Shown here: positions 13,030-24,110 of the stretch, piece by piece
How the letters are laid out: every line of letters begins with the position of its first letter
Position numbering within the stretch: position 1 is the first letter of the stretch
From: Physcomitrium patens
Lineage: Eukaryota > Streptophyta > Bryopsida > Funariales > Funariaceae
Direction: 5' to 3'
Length of the DNA: 64,000 nt
Assembly (NCBI RefSeq): GCF_000002425.4
Contig: NC_037271.1
Location: forward strand, 9,537,272 to 9,601,271
Program-made: the position numbers and the translations under genes
Notes under the pieces: model-generated
What the model was told of the DNA's origin: nothing
Databases searched by the model: none
Seen by the model: the letters and a program-made list of their open reading frames with translations, nothing else

Positions 13030-13422
13030 TTATATGTTGAGAAAGTCTAATATGCAGCGAATTGTATTTGCTACATACTCTGATCTCTGTTCTCTTCGAA
13101 GGTAGTTGATGGTTCCTCTTAGCCATCGATAGTATTCCATTCTAGGGCGAGAAGACCACCCTGTTATTTGATCATTATTGAGGCCTTCATAACTTCTTTC
13201 AAATAATACATTTGAAACACCATCAGCAGTCGTTTCTATCTCCAGTAATATCACCAAACATCGAGAATCTCTTCCAAGGTCGTGATACCAAACGCGTTGT
13301 ATCTCACCATCTATTCGAGGAAGAACATGTCGTCTTGAAGGTTGTGACAATCGCAATGTCTCATCTGGTAAGTCAGCAAACAAAGGTTCTTGAGTTGAAT
13401 CCACTGGTTGTTGGCTCTCCAT
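13030..13422 (-). CDS. Extra 3' ORF of family A, unknown function
   Basis: An intact 130-codon ORF between the chromodomain and the polypurine tract, in a different frame from pol. I do not recognise a domain. It is mostly hydrophilic with several aromatic and basic residues; the best conserved parts are WYHDLGRDSR, LFERSYEGL and YYRWLRGTINYLRRE. Related sequence occurs in two other copies: E (12370-12450 plus 18765-19035) and A4 (52540-52830). No signal peptide or membrane segment is evident. It could be an accessory, nucleic-acid-binding or envelope-position protein; none of these is shown. Confidence 0.75.
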   Translation of the reverse strand: MESQQPVDSTQEPLFADLPDETLRLSQPSRRHVLPRIDGEIQRVWYHDLGRDSRCLVILLEIETTADGVSNVLFERSYEGLNNDQITGWSSRPRMEYYRWLRGTINYLRREQRSEYVANTIRCILDFLNI

Positions 13423-13564
13423 CTAATTAGCGTCACAAATACAAAGAAGTTACAAACAAGGATAGAAAATTGAATGTTATCTTGCCTCAATCTTGTCTCT
13501 TTTATAAGAGAGATTTTCATCTTGATTTTGATGGATGTCGTTGATGAAAAACTTTGACTTTAGC

Positions 13565-14970
13565 TCATGCATTTACTAGATTCCTGGATGGCTCCCATGT
13601 GCATTCACTAATATCATATCCCTGCCAATGAACAAGATATTTCAGCTTATTTCGGCGCCGCCTCGAGTCTAATATCTCTTCCACCTCAAATTCTTCATTA
13701 TTATCTACTTCTATAGGAGGCGGTGGCATTTGTCTTCTTCTTTGTATATTCACTGTCTTATATGGTTCAAGAAGAGTCACGTGGAATACAAGATGGATCT
13801 TCATTGACTCCGGTAGATGTAACGGATATGCAACTAGGTTGATCAATTCAGAAACAGAAAAGGGGCTAAGCCTACGATAGTCCAACTTGTCACAAGGACG
13901 AGTAGTCTTGATATTGCGACGAAGTAGTCATACCTTATCACCCACGTTGAGTTGTGGTTGCTCCTTACGATATAGATCTGTGTTTATCTTTTATCGTTCT
14001 TGAGCTTCCTTCAATTGCGTCTTCATTATTGCATGTAACTCTGACAACCGATTTGCCATATCTTCTGCTGCAGGATTATCAACTTTTGAAAAATCAAAAA
14101 TATCAAGTCGTGGATGATAGCCATAATTGGCAAAGAAAGGTGTTTGTTGCGTGGAAGAATGTACCGTATTATTATAAGCAAACTTTGCCAATGGCAGAAG
14201 GGTTGTCCAATCGTCTTATTGGTAGTTGATAGTACACCTTAAATATTGCTCCAAGACTTGGTTTACGCGCTCTGTTTGTCCATCAGTTTGAGGATGGAAA
14301 GCCGAAGATAGCTTTATGTCCACTTTTAAAATCTTGAAAAGGGTCCTCCATAATCTTGACACAAATTGAGTTCCCCTATCCGATATGATATCTTTAGGTA
14401 ATCCATAATAGCGATAGATATTATCAATGAAAAGCTTAGCTGTTTCTTCACCTGTGATAGATTTTGTACATGGCACAAAATGTGCCATCTTGGTGAAATG
14501 ATCTACTATCACAAATATAGAATCATAAGATCTTGAGCTTGGAAGATCTGTGATGAAATCCATAGAAACAGAAGACCATGGTTGTTCTGGTATAGGTAAT
14601 GGCTGAAGAAGTCCATAAGGTCGATGACGAGGAATTTTTGATCTTGAACAAATATCACATGATTGTACAAAGTCTTTGATTGACTTTCACATTTGTGGCC
14701 ACCAAAAATCTCTTGATATGAGTTCCAAAGTCTTATTATATCCAAGGTGCCCTGCTGCTGGAAAGTCATGACGTGCTTGAAGAACACGTAAACGTGCTTC
14801 TCCTTCTGGAACATATAGGTGTCCTTCAAAATATAATAGATTATTCTTGAACTCGAACTTAGAAGGATCATGAGACTTGGAAGAATCATTATCGATATCA
14901 CGAACAAGAGGGTCTGAGGACATACTGGACTGGATTTGCTTGAGAAAAGTTGAATCAACAGTCAATGTTG
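13565..14970 (-). pseudogene. Integrase with C-terminal chromodomain of copy A
   Basis: The minus strand encodes the integrase core, starting with the HHCC region (HDFPAAGHLGYNKTLE, then CDICSRSK). The catalytic triad is visible: D in MDFITDLPSSR, D in IISDRGTQF, and E in TDGQTERVNQ, spaced as D-35-E. The chromodomain near 13570-13720 reads VEEILDSRRRRNKLKYLVHW followed by GYDISECTWEP. Stops occur at four or more points (PQM-stop-KS, NYQ-stop-DDW, QER-stop-KIN, DKV-stop-LL); each is one transition from a Trp, Gln or Arg codon. One frame throughout, no indels. Confidence 0.9.
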
Positions 14971-16402
14971 ATTTCATTGCTCGGAGATGAAATTGCTCTG
15001 GTTTCAAGAGGACCATTCTTTGTTGCTCAAAAGCTGCATCTCCTTCTTTTGGTACAAAATAAGAACGTCTAGATAGGGCATCAGATAAACCTTGTTGTTT
15101 TCCTGGCCGATAATTGATAATGAACTTGAATCTTGACAAAGACATACTCCAACGAGCTTGACGATGATTCAACACACGTGTTGACATGAAATACTCGAGG
15201 TTCTTGTGATCTGTATATAGAGTGACTAGACTAGAAGCGCCTTCTAGATAATGATGTCATTCTTGAAAGGAATCCACGATCGCAAGAAGTTCTTTATCGT
15301 AGATCTCATAATTGATCTCGGCTGCTGAGAATTTTCTTGAATAAAAAGCTATCGGATGAAGTTTGTCATCTGTTCCCATTTGTGATAAAACTGCACCCAA
15401 GGCAAAATCTGATGCATCTGTTTCCATAAAAAATGCCTTGGAAAAGTCAACACGATATAAGACTGGTGCACAGACAAACGATGTCTTCAAGGCTTCAAAT
15501 ACTGCTTCCGCTTCTTGATTCCATTGGAATTTATCTCTACTAGTCAAGCGTGTAAGTGGAGCTGCAACTCGTGAGAAATCTTTGATGAATATCCGATAGT
15601 AATTGGCAAATCCCAAGAAACATTGGACATCTCTTACTGTCCTTGGAATCTTCCAATCCATGATTGTTTGGACTTTTTTAGAATCCATCATGAGACCATC
15701 ATTTGAAATGATGTATCCTAAAAAGTCAACTTGAGTAGTGTGAAATACACACTTTTCCATCTTGGCGTACAATCCTGTATCTCTAAGTTTTTGTAATACT
15801 TGACGAACATGTATTTCATGTTCTTCGATGTTCTTAGAATAGATCAGGATATCATCTAGATAGCAGATGATAAAATTGTCTAAGAATTCATGAAATACAT
15901 CATTCATGAGATATTGAAAAGCAGCTGGTGCATTCGTGAGTCCAAAGGGCATGACATTATATTCGAAATGTCCATACCTGGTTCGAAATGCAGTCTTCCA
16001 TTCATCTCCTTCTTTGATCCGTACTAGATTATATGCTTCTCTTAGATCTATTTTTGTATAGATCTTAGCTTGATTCAACTGGTCAAGGAGTCCTGATATC
16101 AAAGGTAATGGATACCTGTTCTTGATTGTGATCTTGTAGAGTCCTCGATAATCAACACACATTCGTAAAGATCCATCTTTTTTCTTTACGAATAGAATTG
16201 GAGCTCCTGCTGGAGATTTTGAATGGCGTATGAAATTCTTCGCTAAATTCTCGTCAATATATGTCTTGAGTTCAGCCATCTCATCTTGTGATAAACTGTA
16301 AATTGGTCCAATTGGTGGCTGAGTTCCTTCCTTGAGGTCGATTGAACAATCATATGGACGATGCTCAGGAAGAATATCTGCATTCTTTTTCTCAAAAACG
16401 TC
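14971..16402 (-). pseudogene. Reverse transcriptase and RNase H of copy A
   Basis: A 340-codon open stretch (15257-16279) covers nearly the whole RT: GAPILFVKKKDGSLRMCVDY, FGLTNAPAAFQYLMND, the polymerase site CYLDDILIYSKN, the thumb FLGYIISNDGL, and RNase H with FMETDASDFALGAVLSQ. A TGA then interrupts RNase H after DSFQE, where a tryptophan is expected, and the same frame goes on through MSTRVLNHRQARWSMSLSRF. Upstream, a TAA at about 16403 separates it from the protease. The frame is otherwise continuous with protease and integrase. Confidence 0.92.
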
Positions 16403-17037
16403 TTAATACTCCTGATATTGACTTGGAATGCCACTTGAAGTCTTTACGTTTTTAGAAATAGGTGCAGCATAAATAGCAAAAGTTGATCCTTCTTTTGCTG
16501 CATGTATAAATGCTTTTGCACCTATCAGTATGGGTTTTACTATACTAGACTTATAATTTTTTACTTGGTTGGTAGAACTATTAATAACGCTCTGGAAAAA
16601 GTCAAGTTTATGCGAATTCCAATGTATTCCAAGGTTATATTTTTCTAGCCAGGATAAACCTAAAATAACTGGATTGGACGGGGATTTAATTATGTTAAAA
16701 GCTATGTAGCTATCATGACCGTCTATTGTTACTTTTATAGGATGAGTTTCATGAGTGACATCTCCAGAAGACAAGAGATGACCATCTATGACTTCTACAT
16801 GTACTGGTTTTGATTTTTGTACAAAAGGTATTTTACAACTTTTAACAAATTGTTCATCTAAAAAACATGCTGAGGCTCTCGAATCTAATAAAGCACAGGC
16901 TTTGTAATTCTTAGGTCCTAAATATAAGTCTATTATAAAACAAGGAGAGGGTTCTGAGGAGAGGATAGGACCTTCATTAGGAATTGTACAAGGTTCCAGC
17001 TGCATGGTCCCTATTGTAGCTGGACGAATCCGTTTTC
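16403..17037 (-). pseudogene. Retropepsin-like protease of copy A
   Basis: Open from the frameshift region to 16403. The active-site loop reads ALLDSRASACFLDEQF; the glycine normally following D-S is arginine (AGA), one G-to-A change from GGA. Copies A2, E and H have Q, R and E here. The ILG-type motif NPVILGLSWLEKYN is present. The first ATG at 17005 is unlikely to be the true start: the frame is open upstream and overlaps the end of gag in the -1 register, as expected for a frameshifted Gag-Pol product. Confidence 0.85.
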
Positions 17038-18069
17038 TGACATGTTGTCTTCTTTGACCGTCGTACCCCTCATTTTATAGTTGCATCGTTTCTTTGGACA
17101 ATGTTGAGTAGTGTGCTTAGATTCTCCACAATATAAATATAATCCTTCTTGACAATGACGAATCTTTTCTTGCTCAGTTAGGGGTTTAAAACGTACCACG
17201 TCAATTTACATGTCTTCTACTTCCGAATGTATGTTTGGCAAAGATGTTGATGTTGCCATTGAGTAATAACATTGAGGTTTCCGTGAATGATTCTCGGATC
17301 GAAATTTGAAAAGTCGATTATCACATTTTACCGCAAAATCGATTGCTTGACTCAAAGTTTGAGGATCAGGTAAGTTGAGCATCAATTTCTTTACTTCGTA
17401 TTGCAATCCATAAAGAAATTGACTAATGAGTGCAGCATCATCCCACTTGATGTCAATTACAAGTTGTTGAAATTGTGAAGCATACACTATTACTGAGCGA
17501 TTTTCTTGTCGCAGAATTTGGATCTTATTTGTTGCAACACGAGTTGTATCGTGTTCACCATACATAGATCGAAACTCCGTGAAAAAAGCTTCCAAATTGT
17601 CCAATATTGGATTTCGTTGTTCAAGAAAAGATGAAAACCACGATAATGCAGAACCAGAAAGTAGAGTGCCAATAAACCTGACTTGTGATCCTGGAGTTGG
17701 ATAGCTTTGCGGTTGAAGTTCAATTGTCAATTGTACTTGATTGATGAACCCTCGAAACTTTGATCTCGTACCATCAAATTTCTTGGGTAAGGCAATTCTT
17801 GGTTCTCTAGTGCTTACAGGATGTTGTACAATTGGAGAAGGAACGTGATTTGTTGTAGATGTTGAAGCAGCTCCGATCATCTCTATATCCCCACTTTCTG
17901 CTATTCTTGTTCTTTCCTGTGTTTGTGAATTGAGTTGATGCATCGCAAGCATTAACTCCCTCATTTGTTCTTGCATTTGTGACATTGCACTCTTCATTTC
18001 AACAAGCTCTGCCATAATGACACTAAGAAGAAAAATTTGTTTGATACTGCTCAAGACAAAAGAAAACAA
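17011..18069 (-). pseudogene. Gag of copy A (capsid and zinc knuckle)
   Basis: The frame opens at 18069; a start at MAELVEMKSAMSQMQEQM (near 18015) agrees better with A2. It carries the capsid-like region LPKKFDGTRSKFRGFINQV, the block ALSWFSSFLEQRNPILDNLE and LNLPDPQTLSQAIDFAVK. A TAA at 17204-17206 interrupts EVEDM-stop-IDVV; copy A2 has CAA there, so the stop arose by C to T. The zinc knuckle YLYCGESKHTTQHC has lost its first cysteine. The final TAG (17011-17013) is preceded by CTA CAA as in A2 and H and is probably the real gag stop. Confidence 0.9.
17032..17038 (-). promoter_or_regulatory. Candidate -1 frameshift site, gag/pol of copy A
   Basis: In the gag frame the minus strand reads TCA GAA AAC; copy A2 reads TCA AAA AAT at the same place. 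The A2 form is a canonical slippery heptamer. Protease-RT lies in the -1 frame relative to gag, and the overlap runs to the conserved TAG at 17011. The copy A form has one G that would weaken slippage. Confidence 0.55.
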
Positions 18070-18226
18070 AGACTTGATAACAAAGAAGATACTAAGAACA
18101 ATATCAGTTTAGAAGTGGGTAATCCGCAAACTTCTAATACGCTTATGTCTTGTCAAGAGAAAGGGGTAATCCACTCTTACTCAAGAAAAATAAAGCTCTG
18201 ATATTGTAAGTGAACTCTTATCAATC
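18070..18226 (-). other. Leader of copy A with displaced primer-binding-like site
   Basis: Untranslated leader. The minus strand reads ACAATATCAGAGC at 18193-18205, about 22 bases inside the LTR boundary. TATCAGAGC matches the initiator-methionine tRNA primer site of plant elements, but the first three bases (TGG) are not conserved. The same sequence at the same distance in A2 shows that it is a family feature, not decay. Confidence 0.5.
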
Positions 18227-18764
18227 TGTCAAGGACAAGAACTCGATGAAAAATAATTCAGACAAGTGAGCCTTCACTCAAAGAGAGGTAAATAAACAAA
18301 TATATATATTGAAAGAGAAACTGGAATGGCTATTGCCAAAAGACAAGAAAATTAGAGACCCTTGAAATTAGACTAGAAGCAAGAAAGGAGTTGACAAGAG
18401 TGAAGAGAGCTTCACTCTTGCCTCTATATATACTATCTAACTAGAAGCCACATGGCAATATTCTATAAGACCTCTAATATGTGTTGACTTTCTAGGCCAC
18501 ATGTCTTTGCTTGCAAGGCAAGTTTTCTATGAGTGGACTACGTAGTTAGCTTGTCCTTCAAGCTACCAACATGTGTGGCACATGGCTAACTTGTTGACCA
18601 AGTTTTTAACCTAAAAGTCAACTATGGACTCCTATAAGGTCAAAGCAGCATCTATGAAGCTTTTAGGAAGCTTCTCTAGAAGATATTGCATAATTAACCT
18701 ACTTTTATCTACTTTTACATACTTTTATCGATTCTTGTAGGTAATTATATGTATATCTGAGACA
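18227..18764 (-). repeat. 5' LTR of copy A
   Basis: 538 bp, starting TGTCAAGGACAAG and ending CTGAGACA, followed by the target duplication GATGA at 18765-18769. A CTATATATAC motif (in an AT-rich stretch near 18424) could be the core promoter of the element; this is positional inference only. Confidence 0.95.
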
Positions 18765-19105
18765 GATGAACAGCCACTTAGACTACAAAGACATCGAAAG
18801 ATACTCAGTAATAGGTCGTTAGAAATTATCCTTGAGATAGAACTTGCCTATGAAGGATGTGAAAAAGGAGTATTTGCAAGACAATTCTATAATGAAGATG
18901 CCTAAGTTCATACTTGGTTACAAATAGAAGGCTTGAAATACTATCAATGGCTATAAGGGCCTATGAACCATTTGCCTTGCAAAAAACAATTGAAATATAT
19001 ATGTGATAGATCTTCAACTTCTTGCACATTTACTGACTTATAGCAACCTTGCTTCTCGAAGACCTTGAAGCTAGAAGAGGAGGTGATATCACGAATATAC
19101 AACTG
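18765..19105 (+). pseudogene. Rest of the extra 3' ORF of copy E, PPT and LTR start
   Basis: After the duplicated GATGA, the plus strand continues E's extra ORF: DEQPLRLQRHRK, IILEIELAYEG and LKYYQWL, aligning with DETLRLSQPSRRH, VILLEIETTADG and MEYYRWL of the intact copy A ORF. Two stops are visible. A purine tract (near 19063-19080) is followed by TGATATCACGAATATAC, the start of E's 3' LTR, which breaks off near 19105 at the B2 remnant. Confidence 0.7.
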
Positions 19106-19543
19106 AAGAATGAAACTTTAGATAAGAAAGCATGTTGTAAGTATGTTGTTGAACATATACAAGATTATAAAAAAATATTAACTTAGCTTTAAGAAATTCA
19201 TCTTAAATTATCAAGTGCAAAATTTATATTTGAAATATAAGAGGTTGTAATTGTTGGACATTTATGTAGATTATATGGAAGAAAACTAGATTCAACTAAA
19301 GTTGATGCAATGAGAAGAATGAAAAAAGATTGTAGATTTTTAATAGAAGTTTGTAGGTTTTTAGATGCATGTGTATTTTATCATATTTAGATTCTTCACT
19401 ATACTCATATAACAAATCTATTATATGAACTGTTATACAAAGGCTATTGATTTAAATGGAAAGAAAAGCATATTAAAGTAGTGTAAAGATTGAAGAAATT
19501 ATTGACATCACCTCCAATATTGAAAAAAATTGATTATAAGTCC
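19106..19543 (+). pseudogene. Inverted RT/RNase H segment of B2
   Basis: The plus strand matches the B RT thumb and connection region: FLDACVFYHI at the place of FLGACVFYRIWIPHF, and a run equivalent to LKKLLMSPPILKKVDYK, with stops. At 19544 the strand of similarity flips to minus while the B coordinate continues from about 45945 downward. That is what a simple inversion of a 440-bp end segment would give. Confidence 0.7.
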
Positions 19544-22500
19544 AAACTTATAAAGTTTGCACCTCTTAATATAAATATCATTTAGAAAAAATATACTCTT
19601 CTTAAGAATAAAATCTCTCAACATCTTGTTCATTCCATTCATCATATGTACAACTAAGTTAGTTATGTCGCAAAGAAAAGTATACATTCTAATTAGCTTA
19701 AGTAGTATTCTCATTGTTGTCATATCTTTATTCTTTTTTGTAAGTCAAAATTGGTCATAGCCCAAATACAAGTCATGCATTGAATAGGTTACCCTTTTTG
19801 AAAATGCTTTAGTAAATTCATCTATTATTGATCCAATTCTTATATTTTTGATAGCCACCACATTTATTTGCTACATATCTTAAATAAATCATAATGATCT
19901 ATTTTTCTTAGGTATTATAAACCATCAACTAGAATATGGTACAAAAAAAAGCTCCAAAATCTTCATCTTCATCTCCTCTTTTAATAATTCCAGCAAGCTT
20001 GATAAATGTACCTTTGATAGTAGAATTGGCCTTAAATTCAAAGATACATGTGATACAGTGAAAATAAATGTAGGCTTTATAATATTTTGATCCACACACT
20101 CTATTTTTTGAAATTCAAAGGAAAATGATCTATCTTATTTTTCTAACATCTCTTTGAAGTAAACAGTTTCTTCTAGCAACAAAGAACTATAAAAAAAAAT
20201 CTTCACTTCCTCAAAAGTCTCTTTAGTGAACTTGTATCCAATATTCCTTGCATTCTTTAAGCTCTTTTTTCTTGATATTTCTTCCATCTGTTGTGTAAAA
20301 TCTTCTAATTTAAGATCCAACAATAGGTTGACTTTCTTATCTACTATCTTATATTTTGTCTCAACCATAATCTCTGGTGCTTGAAAAGATTTAATCATAT
20401 TACAAACTTTTTTTGAATGAATTTATATAATTTTATCATCATTATCTAATCCAATAGATGCAATCAATTCCAAAGGATCCTCCAATCTATTTTCTTCATA
20501 AATATCAATAATCTTTTCATTATCTTTTAATATTTTTAATCCATGCAATTTTTTTTCAATAGCATACAATTTCTTTTCTTTATTTCCTTTTTAAGTCCTC
20601 AATATTTTTATATATAATACTTCCATTCTTAAAAATGCCAATAAATTCTATATCAAAGGCACCTATATCTTGCAAGATTTTTTCTCCTTCTATATTTTTA
20701 TAATCTTTCTTAATAGCAATATCTCCAAAAAATCCTTGAATTCTTCAACAATCCTTAGCAATGGATTTTCTTGTAATTTTTCTTAAATTTGCTCATATTT
20801 TTGAGGCACAATCAAAAATTTTACTACCTTCTTTCTATCTTTATTACAAATTTGTGCACAAGCTAAATCATCATCATGTACCTTTGTTTCTATATAAATT
20901 GCAATAATATATGGTTGCCTCAAAATAAGAGGATAAGATGTTGCATCTTAAATAAAGAAGTTTTGTTCCATTGCAACATCATCAATTCAAATTTTCACAT
21001 CTGGACAAGTATTATGTAACTCATCTCATGTATTATTAGCTGCCAATATTGTCCATCCATGCTCCATATCAATAGGCCATCTTTGCTTCATGTAAAGATC
21101 TTTAGACATAAGATTTATCTTTGAACCATGGTCAATCAAAGCAACAACTAGACCATTCATATCTCCAACCTTTATTAATACCTATGTAATTGCTCTACCT
21201 CAATGCTTCTGAGTATAATGACTTAAAACCTCTTTATCTTTATTATTTTGATTATCAAAATGTACTCTTTGATTATGACTCCTCTCCTAACTTGATAATT
21301 GTTTGTAATAAGTATCAAATTCATCTGTTTCATCTTCATATATGCATGCATCAATAGCATGTCTCAATCTACCTTCTCTCATTGATTGCCTCTTTTTTAT
21401 TTAATATTATCAATAATGATATAATAGAATTCTTTCTTGGTGATTTCTAAAATCTCTTTCAATGTGAATTCAACTTTAGCATTGAGTACACGTTTCTCAA
21501 GCACTCCCTTTAAATTTTTTTCTACTTTAATATCAAAGAGTAGTTTGCAAGTAGTCAATTTACCTATATCTTTTATCTTTTTTGTTTTTTCTTCTAATAT
21601 TGTTGAAGTATCTTTTGTAGTAAATTGTTATGAAGTTGCTTCATGAACCTTATGCCCTAAAGTTTGTCTCTTGGAAGAATTTCTTCTACTTGTATCATCA
21701 AAAAAATTCTCATCTTTTCTTTTATTAAAGCTTCATATTGGCTTTTAGCAATATATGCATGTACTAACAAAGCTTCTACAAGATCCTCTCAATTTGTAGC
21801 ACTACAAATTATCACAATAATTCTCAATAAAGCTTCTTATGGTATCTTCTCTTTTTACATTATAAAAATAGCATAATACCAAAATCTACTTAGTTGAATA
21901 TTTCTAATAAAATTTTGTTTGTCATCATTATCTACTATAGTTCCATAATTTATAGCTTCCATTACTGTAATTTCATGTGTTATCAAATAATCGTTAGTCA
22001 ACGATTTCATACATCCTTTATCGAAGTTGATTTTGAGAAGATCTTTTATATCCTTCAATCCAACTTTTTCATCTTTTCAATAAACAATACCTTGTTGTAG
22101 TATCTCATTGAATTTACTAAAGTCTTTTTAAGAATGAAAATCATCATCACACCAAATACATCTTTGCACATATCCTTGTTTATAAGTAGCTTTTGAACTT
22201 ACTATAGAAGTCTTTTCTTCAAGCTTTGCAAGTTTGATTTGAAGATTCCACGTCCTACGTAAAATCTCTTCAAGTTTTGTATCTTCTTTTTTTAAATAGC
22301 CAATAGATGTTGGACAATAGGTACAATCAATTATATAGAAGGCATTGAAATCTTTGATACTCGTACCACTTTTTGAGTACCAATTCTATTCTTTCTCTTT
22401 TTTCTTTTGACAAGCAATCTAATAGCATCTTCAATAGCCATTTACTTTATTGTCAACCCTTCATCTTTTTCTTTGTCTTCAAGAAGAACCTCTAACTCCT

Positions 22501-22960
22501 CTTATAATTCTCTATTAGTAGCTTGAAAAAACAATTCAATCTTGATTGGTCTCAATGTTAATTTTTTTATTTTTTATAATTGAAAAAATTACCTTTCAAA
22601 TTTTTTTAATAATTTTATAGCTTGTAAATTCTTGTTAAATTATTTAATCCATTTCAATAATTATTTCTTGAAAACTTGATCAATATCCTTTAAAAAACAT
22701 CCATCCTTCAATACATATAAAAATATCTCCCATGAACTTCCAAATTGCTCCATAATAGATCTTATATGCTTCTTTATCTTTGAGAATTTGGAAATGTACC
22801 AAGCATCTTACTATAGAAGGTGAGATTTTATTTTATAAGTATTCAAGAATCTCAATATGTTTCATCTTTATAAGAAGAATGTAATTTGAATTTTAATTCA
22901 AAGTACTTAAATCTAATACAAAGTATTCAAAAACACTCTTTTTAGTAATCTCAACTATGT
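19544..22960 (-). pseudogene. Gag-protease-RT remnant of B2
   Basis: Minus-strand similarity to B. The RT part near 19500-19723 includes TNLVVHMMNGMNKMLRDFI, matching TNSVVHMKNGMNKVLRDFI. The protease part near 21100-21200 preserves the DHGSKINLMSKDL-like active site. A gag block near 21855-22058 matches the region of B around KDREDLLQTNFGKGGMRALV. The N-terminal gag block lies near 22600-22800. All frames are broken. Nearly every difference from B raises A+T. Confidence 0.7.
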
Positions 22961-23039
22961 ATAAATTTCAATTGCCTCATTACTTTTATAATTAGGCAAT
23001 TTTGATTTTTCTTTGCAAGCCTTAATTCTAATTAGTAAG

Positions 23040-24106
23040 CTTTAGCAAGCTGTAGCTCCTAATCTAATTATCCACTTGGAAAAAAAAAATTCATACAAAT
23101 GCTACTATAAATCTTCTATGTACTTAAAAGAATTTATTCCAATCCAACTTACAAATCGTGAAAAAATGTCCAAAAACCACACTAATGTTATTTGGCTGTA
23201 AACTTGAAAGTTGATGCAAATGTTCTTATAAGGGTTTCTTCTTCATCAACTATTAACTTCAACTTAAAGTTGATGTATAGCTTGATCTATAAGTCTTCTA
23301 ATATCTTGTAAAATTTTACTTTGATCCAACTTAGAGATCTTCAAATACCATAGAAATCCTATTCAACTCCAAACTATCAACTTCCAATACCTTCTTATAC
23401 CAAAATCCACATTTCTTTCAATTCCATTGTTAAATTATCACAAAATTTTATATGAATTTAGCACATCTAATTAAAAAAGTATCATCAAATTTTGAACTAT
23501 AGATGTGATACCAATTTTATGAACTAGTCGAGAGAGCTAGCTCTAATTATATTGCATTATATGCAAGTCACTAATATAAATCCTGACTTTGAATAATAAT
23601 TTCAAAGTCAAATCAAATCCTATAAAAACAAATCTTATGTCTTTGAAACAAGCTCTAAGCTAATTCTTCAATTCTAATCGCCGATCTTCAAATACTTTTC
23701 TATTTTGTCCTAGGCAATCATTTTAATGGCTAGAGGTCTGATTTTGACCTTGTCTAACAAACGGTCAACCCACAGGTATCAATCTAATCTATCTAAGGGA
23801 TTTTTTAGCCCAATCCTACTCTCAACTTAATCCAAGTATTAACCATGCTAATTATTTACTTCTTTTAACTTTATTTTATCAATTTATAGTCTTTCTAAAG
23901 GAATAAAAGAGTCTATACCTTAGAAGGTAAAATTTCTAACCAACATTTTAACCTACTAACTATTAAGATAAAAAAATAAATTAAGAAGCTTTTATAAAAG
24001 TCATGTTTAAATATTTTGAATTATTATTGAACCAAGATAATTAGATATTAATTAAAAATTCATTTTTGATTATATTTTCACCATATAATCATATTACAAT
24101 ATGACA
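23040..24106 (-). repeat. 5' LTR of B2 (approximate left limit)
   Basis: On the minus strand the block starts TGTCATATTGTAATATG at 24106, like the LTR starts TGTCGTGTTGTAACACG of B (48331) and TGTCATGATGTAACACG at 27524. An internal block near 23720-23780 matches 27830-27900 in reverse orientation. The left limit, where the leader begins, is not visible with confidence. Confidence 0.6.
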
Positions 24107-24110
24107 ATGG

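Larger units (their letters stand above)
12451..18764 (-). mobile_element. Complete Ty3/gypsy chromovirus, copy A
   Basis: A structurally complete element of 6314 bp read on the minus strand. It has 538-bp LTRs at both ends, leader, gag, protease, RT, RNase H, integrase, chromodomain, an extra ORF and a polypurine tract. The flanks GATGA at 12446-12450 and 18765-18769 are an exact 5-bp target duplication, and the target is the last ORF of copy E. Coding frames are full length apart from about ten in-frame stops. By eye the LTRs differ at about 20 positions (about 3.6 percent), nearly all transitions. Confidence 0.95.
19106..24106 (-). mobile_element. Decayed B-type element B2, with an inverted segment
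   Basis: Minus-strand remnant of the B family: 5' LTR at about 23040-24106, gag (about 22270-22900), protease (about 20940-21250) and RT to 19544, matched block by block to 42433-45950. The piece 19106-19543 corresponds to B 45958-46395 but is in the opposite orientation, so its 3' part is inverted. The flank at 24107-24110 is ATGG, and the host is the RNase H of copy H. Integrase and 3' LTR are missing. Very AT-rich, with many stops. Confidence 0.75.

Noticed and set aside
16243..16434. Short frame overlapping the protease-RT junction of copy A (and 2125-2460 in A2)
   Set aside because: It is the out-of-frame reading of the conserved pol linker.
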